Assembly: GCF_000332335.1 (NCBI RefSeq)
Contig: NZ_KB235948.1
Span: forward strand, 2,972 to 66,971
Source of the DNA: Kamptonema formosum PCC 10802
Lineage (GTDB): Bacteria; Cyanobacteriota; Cyanobacteriia; Cyanobacteriales; Oscillatoriaceae
Direction of reading: 5' to 3'
DNA: 64,000 nt
In this document: piece by piece, positions 63,246 through 64,000 of the stretch
Layout of the letters: each line of letters starts with the position of its first letter
How positions within the stretch are numbered: position 1 is the first letter of the stretch
Made by a program: the position numbers and the translations under genes
Notes under the pieces: model-generated
Told to the model about the DNA's origin: nothing
Seen by the model: the letters and a program-made list of their open reading frames with translations, nothing else
The model's database searches: none

Positions 63246-64000
63246 TCAATGTCTACTCAACTCTCGTCGAATAATCTGGTCTAGTTGGACTGCTCTGTGT
63301 GCAAAAGAGTGGTCTTTTAATGTCCGGGATTGACCTGCTCTTGCGATCTCCTCCCTTTCTGTTGGATGCTCCAGCAACCATTTTACCTTATCCACACACT
63401 CCTCAGCAGAACGGTAGGTTACAACTTCTCTATCTGGCTCAAATAGCTCCCCCAAGTTTGATTTCCAGTCCGTGACCAGACAAGTGCCCACACCGGTAGT
63501 CTCAAAAAGGCGCATATTAGAGGCATGAGTAGGAGATGAGTCGGCGTGAATGTTCAGCGTCATCTTTGATTCTAGCAGAGTCTGATACATTTCCAAACCA
63601 AAAACAGCAGGCTTCAAGAAGGGCTTCAGTTTGGAATTGACCGGAGTTTGTGGTCTAGATGTCCATTTTGCCGCTTTTCCAATAACTGGTACCTTCTGCA
63701 AGAAGGTATCTGGAATCCCCATCCCTTGGAAACCTTTCATACCAGCATATAGACTTATGCGGGCACAAGCTTTCAGATTGTCTAGCCAACCAAAATCTAC
63801 GCTGGGAGAAAATATCTGTATAGATGTCTGAGAGACTAGCTGTTCGAGCAGGCGATCTCGCTCCTGGTGGTACTCACTGAGCCGCAAAATCTGGCCAATA
63901 AACGAAATATCTATTTTCTTATGTTTCTGCTGAATGCGCGTATTAATTCTTTGGTCAAAACCGTGATGCAAATGCTCTGAACGACACCCTAAGCTTCTTA
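63246..64000 (-). CDS. Glycosyltransferase (GT-B C-terminal part, runs off window)
   Basis: The reading frame stays open to base 64000, so the N-terminus is outside the window; the apparent TTG start at 63971 is internal. The visible part reads 'CRSEHLHHGFDQRI', 'KIDISFIGQILRLSEYHQER' and 'KMTLNIHADSSPTHASNMRL' followed by 'FETTGVGTCLVTDWKSNLGE', as in family-1-like glycosyltransferases with a C-terminal 'MRLFEa.g.G' donor-binding segment. It is the most upstream gene seen in this cluster. Confidence 0.85.
   Translation of the reverse strand, partial: RSLGCRSEHLHHGFDQRINTRIQQKHKKIDISFIGQILRLSEYHQERDRLLEQLVSQTSIQIFSPSVDFGWLDNLKACARISLYAGMKGFQGMGIPDTFLQKVPVIGKAAKWTSRPQTPVNSKLKPFLKPAVFGLEMYQTLLESKMTLNIHADSSPTHASNMRLFETTGVGTCLVTDWKSNLGELFEPDREVVTYRSAEECVDKVKWLLEHPTEREEIARAGQSRTLKDHSFAHRAVQLDQIIRRELSRH

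Overview
This 64 kb window looks like the chromosome of a cyanobacterium, probably a filamentous, motile one (Oscillatoriales-like; the genus cannot be fixed from sequence alone). The pointers are ferredoxin-type sulfite reductase, a DUF92/VTE6-like phytyl-phosphate kinase, the 2-oxoglutarate decarboxylase plus succinate-semialdehyde dehydrogenase pair, a PatA/Hmp/Tax-type chemotaxis operon, several HIP1 octamers (GCGATCGC) and many small palindromic intergenic repeats.

Region 1 (1-13.7 kb, minus strand). After the edge-truncated AAA-like ATPase lies one chemotaxis-like operon, read right to left: CheY, CheW, a 1271-aa six-PAS receptor, a 1234-aa six-PAS receptor and a hybrid CheA with a C-terminal receiver. 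The 1234-aa receptor begins with an ethylene-receptor-type membrane domain in which the ETR1 copper/ethylene residues (Asp, Tyr, Pro, Cys, His) keep exact ETR1 spacing. It is therefore a candidate ethylene-sensing input to motility. A third receptor survives as a decayed fragment between it and cheA.

Region 2 (13.7-39 kb, mostly plus strand) is housekeeping sequence broken by mobile or repetitive DNA. It holds an IS1-InsA-like remnant, tRNA-Gln, a 24-copy 21-bp tandem array flanked by MITE-like ends, an AbfB/ricin lectin-like protein, a HAD phosphatase, NurA, recA, sulfite reductase with a ribbon-helix-helix-like tail, rsmE, two tandem lipases, a VOC protein, the VTE6-like kinase, an NPDL-repeat protein, an NmrA-like SDR, xthA, a methyltransferase, and the two enzymes that close the cyanobacterial TCA cycle. 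At least four families of short inverted repeats fill the gaps.

Region 3 (39-64 kb, all minus strand) is a large surface-polysaccharide locus. It has a Wzc-like tyrosine autokinase, a Wza-like export protein, several nucleotide-sugar epimerases, a WecA/WbpL-type initiating phosphosugar transferase, glycosyltransferases, sugar methyltransferases, an acetyltransferase and a DegT aminotransferase. Base composition becomes clearly more AT-rich beyond about 48.05 kb, suggesting that the glycosyltransferase part was acquired. Two fragments, of a second WecA-like gene and of an asparagine synthetase, show ongoing gene turnover.
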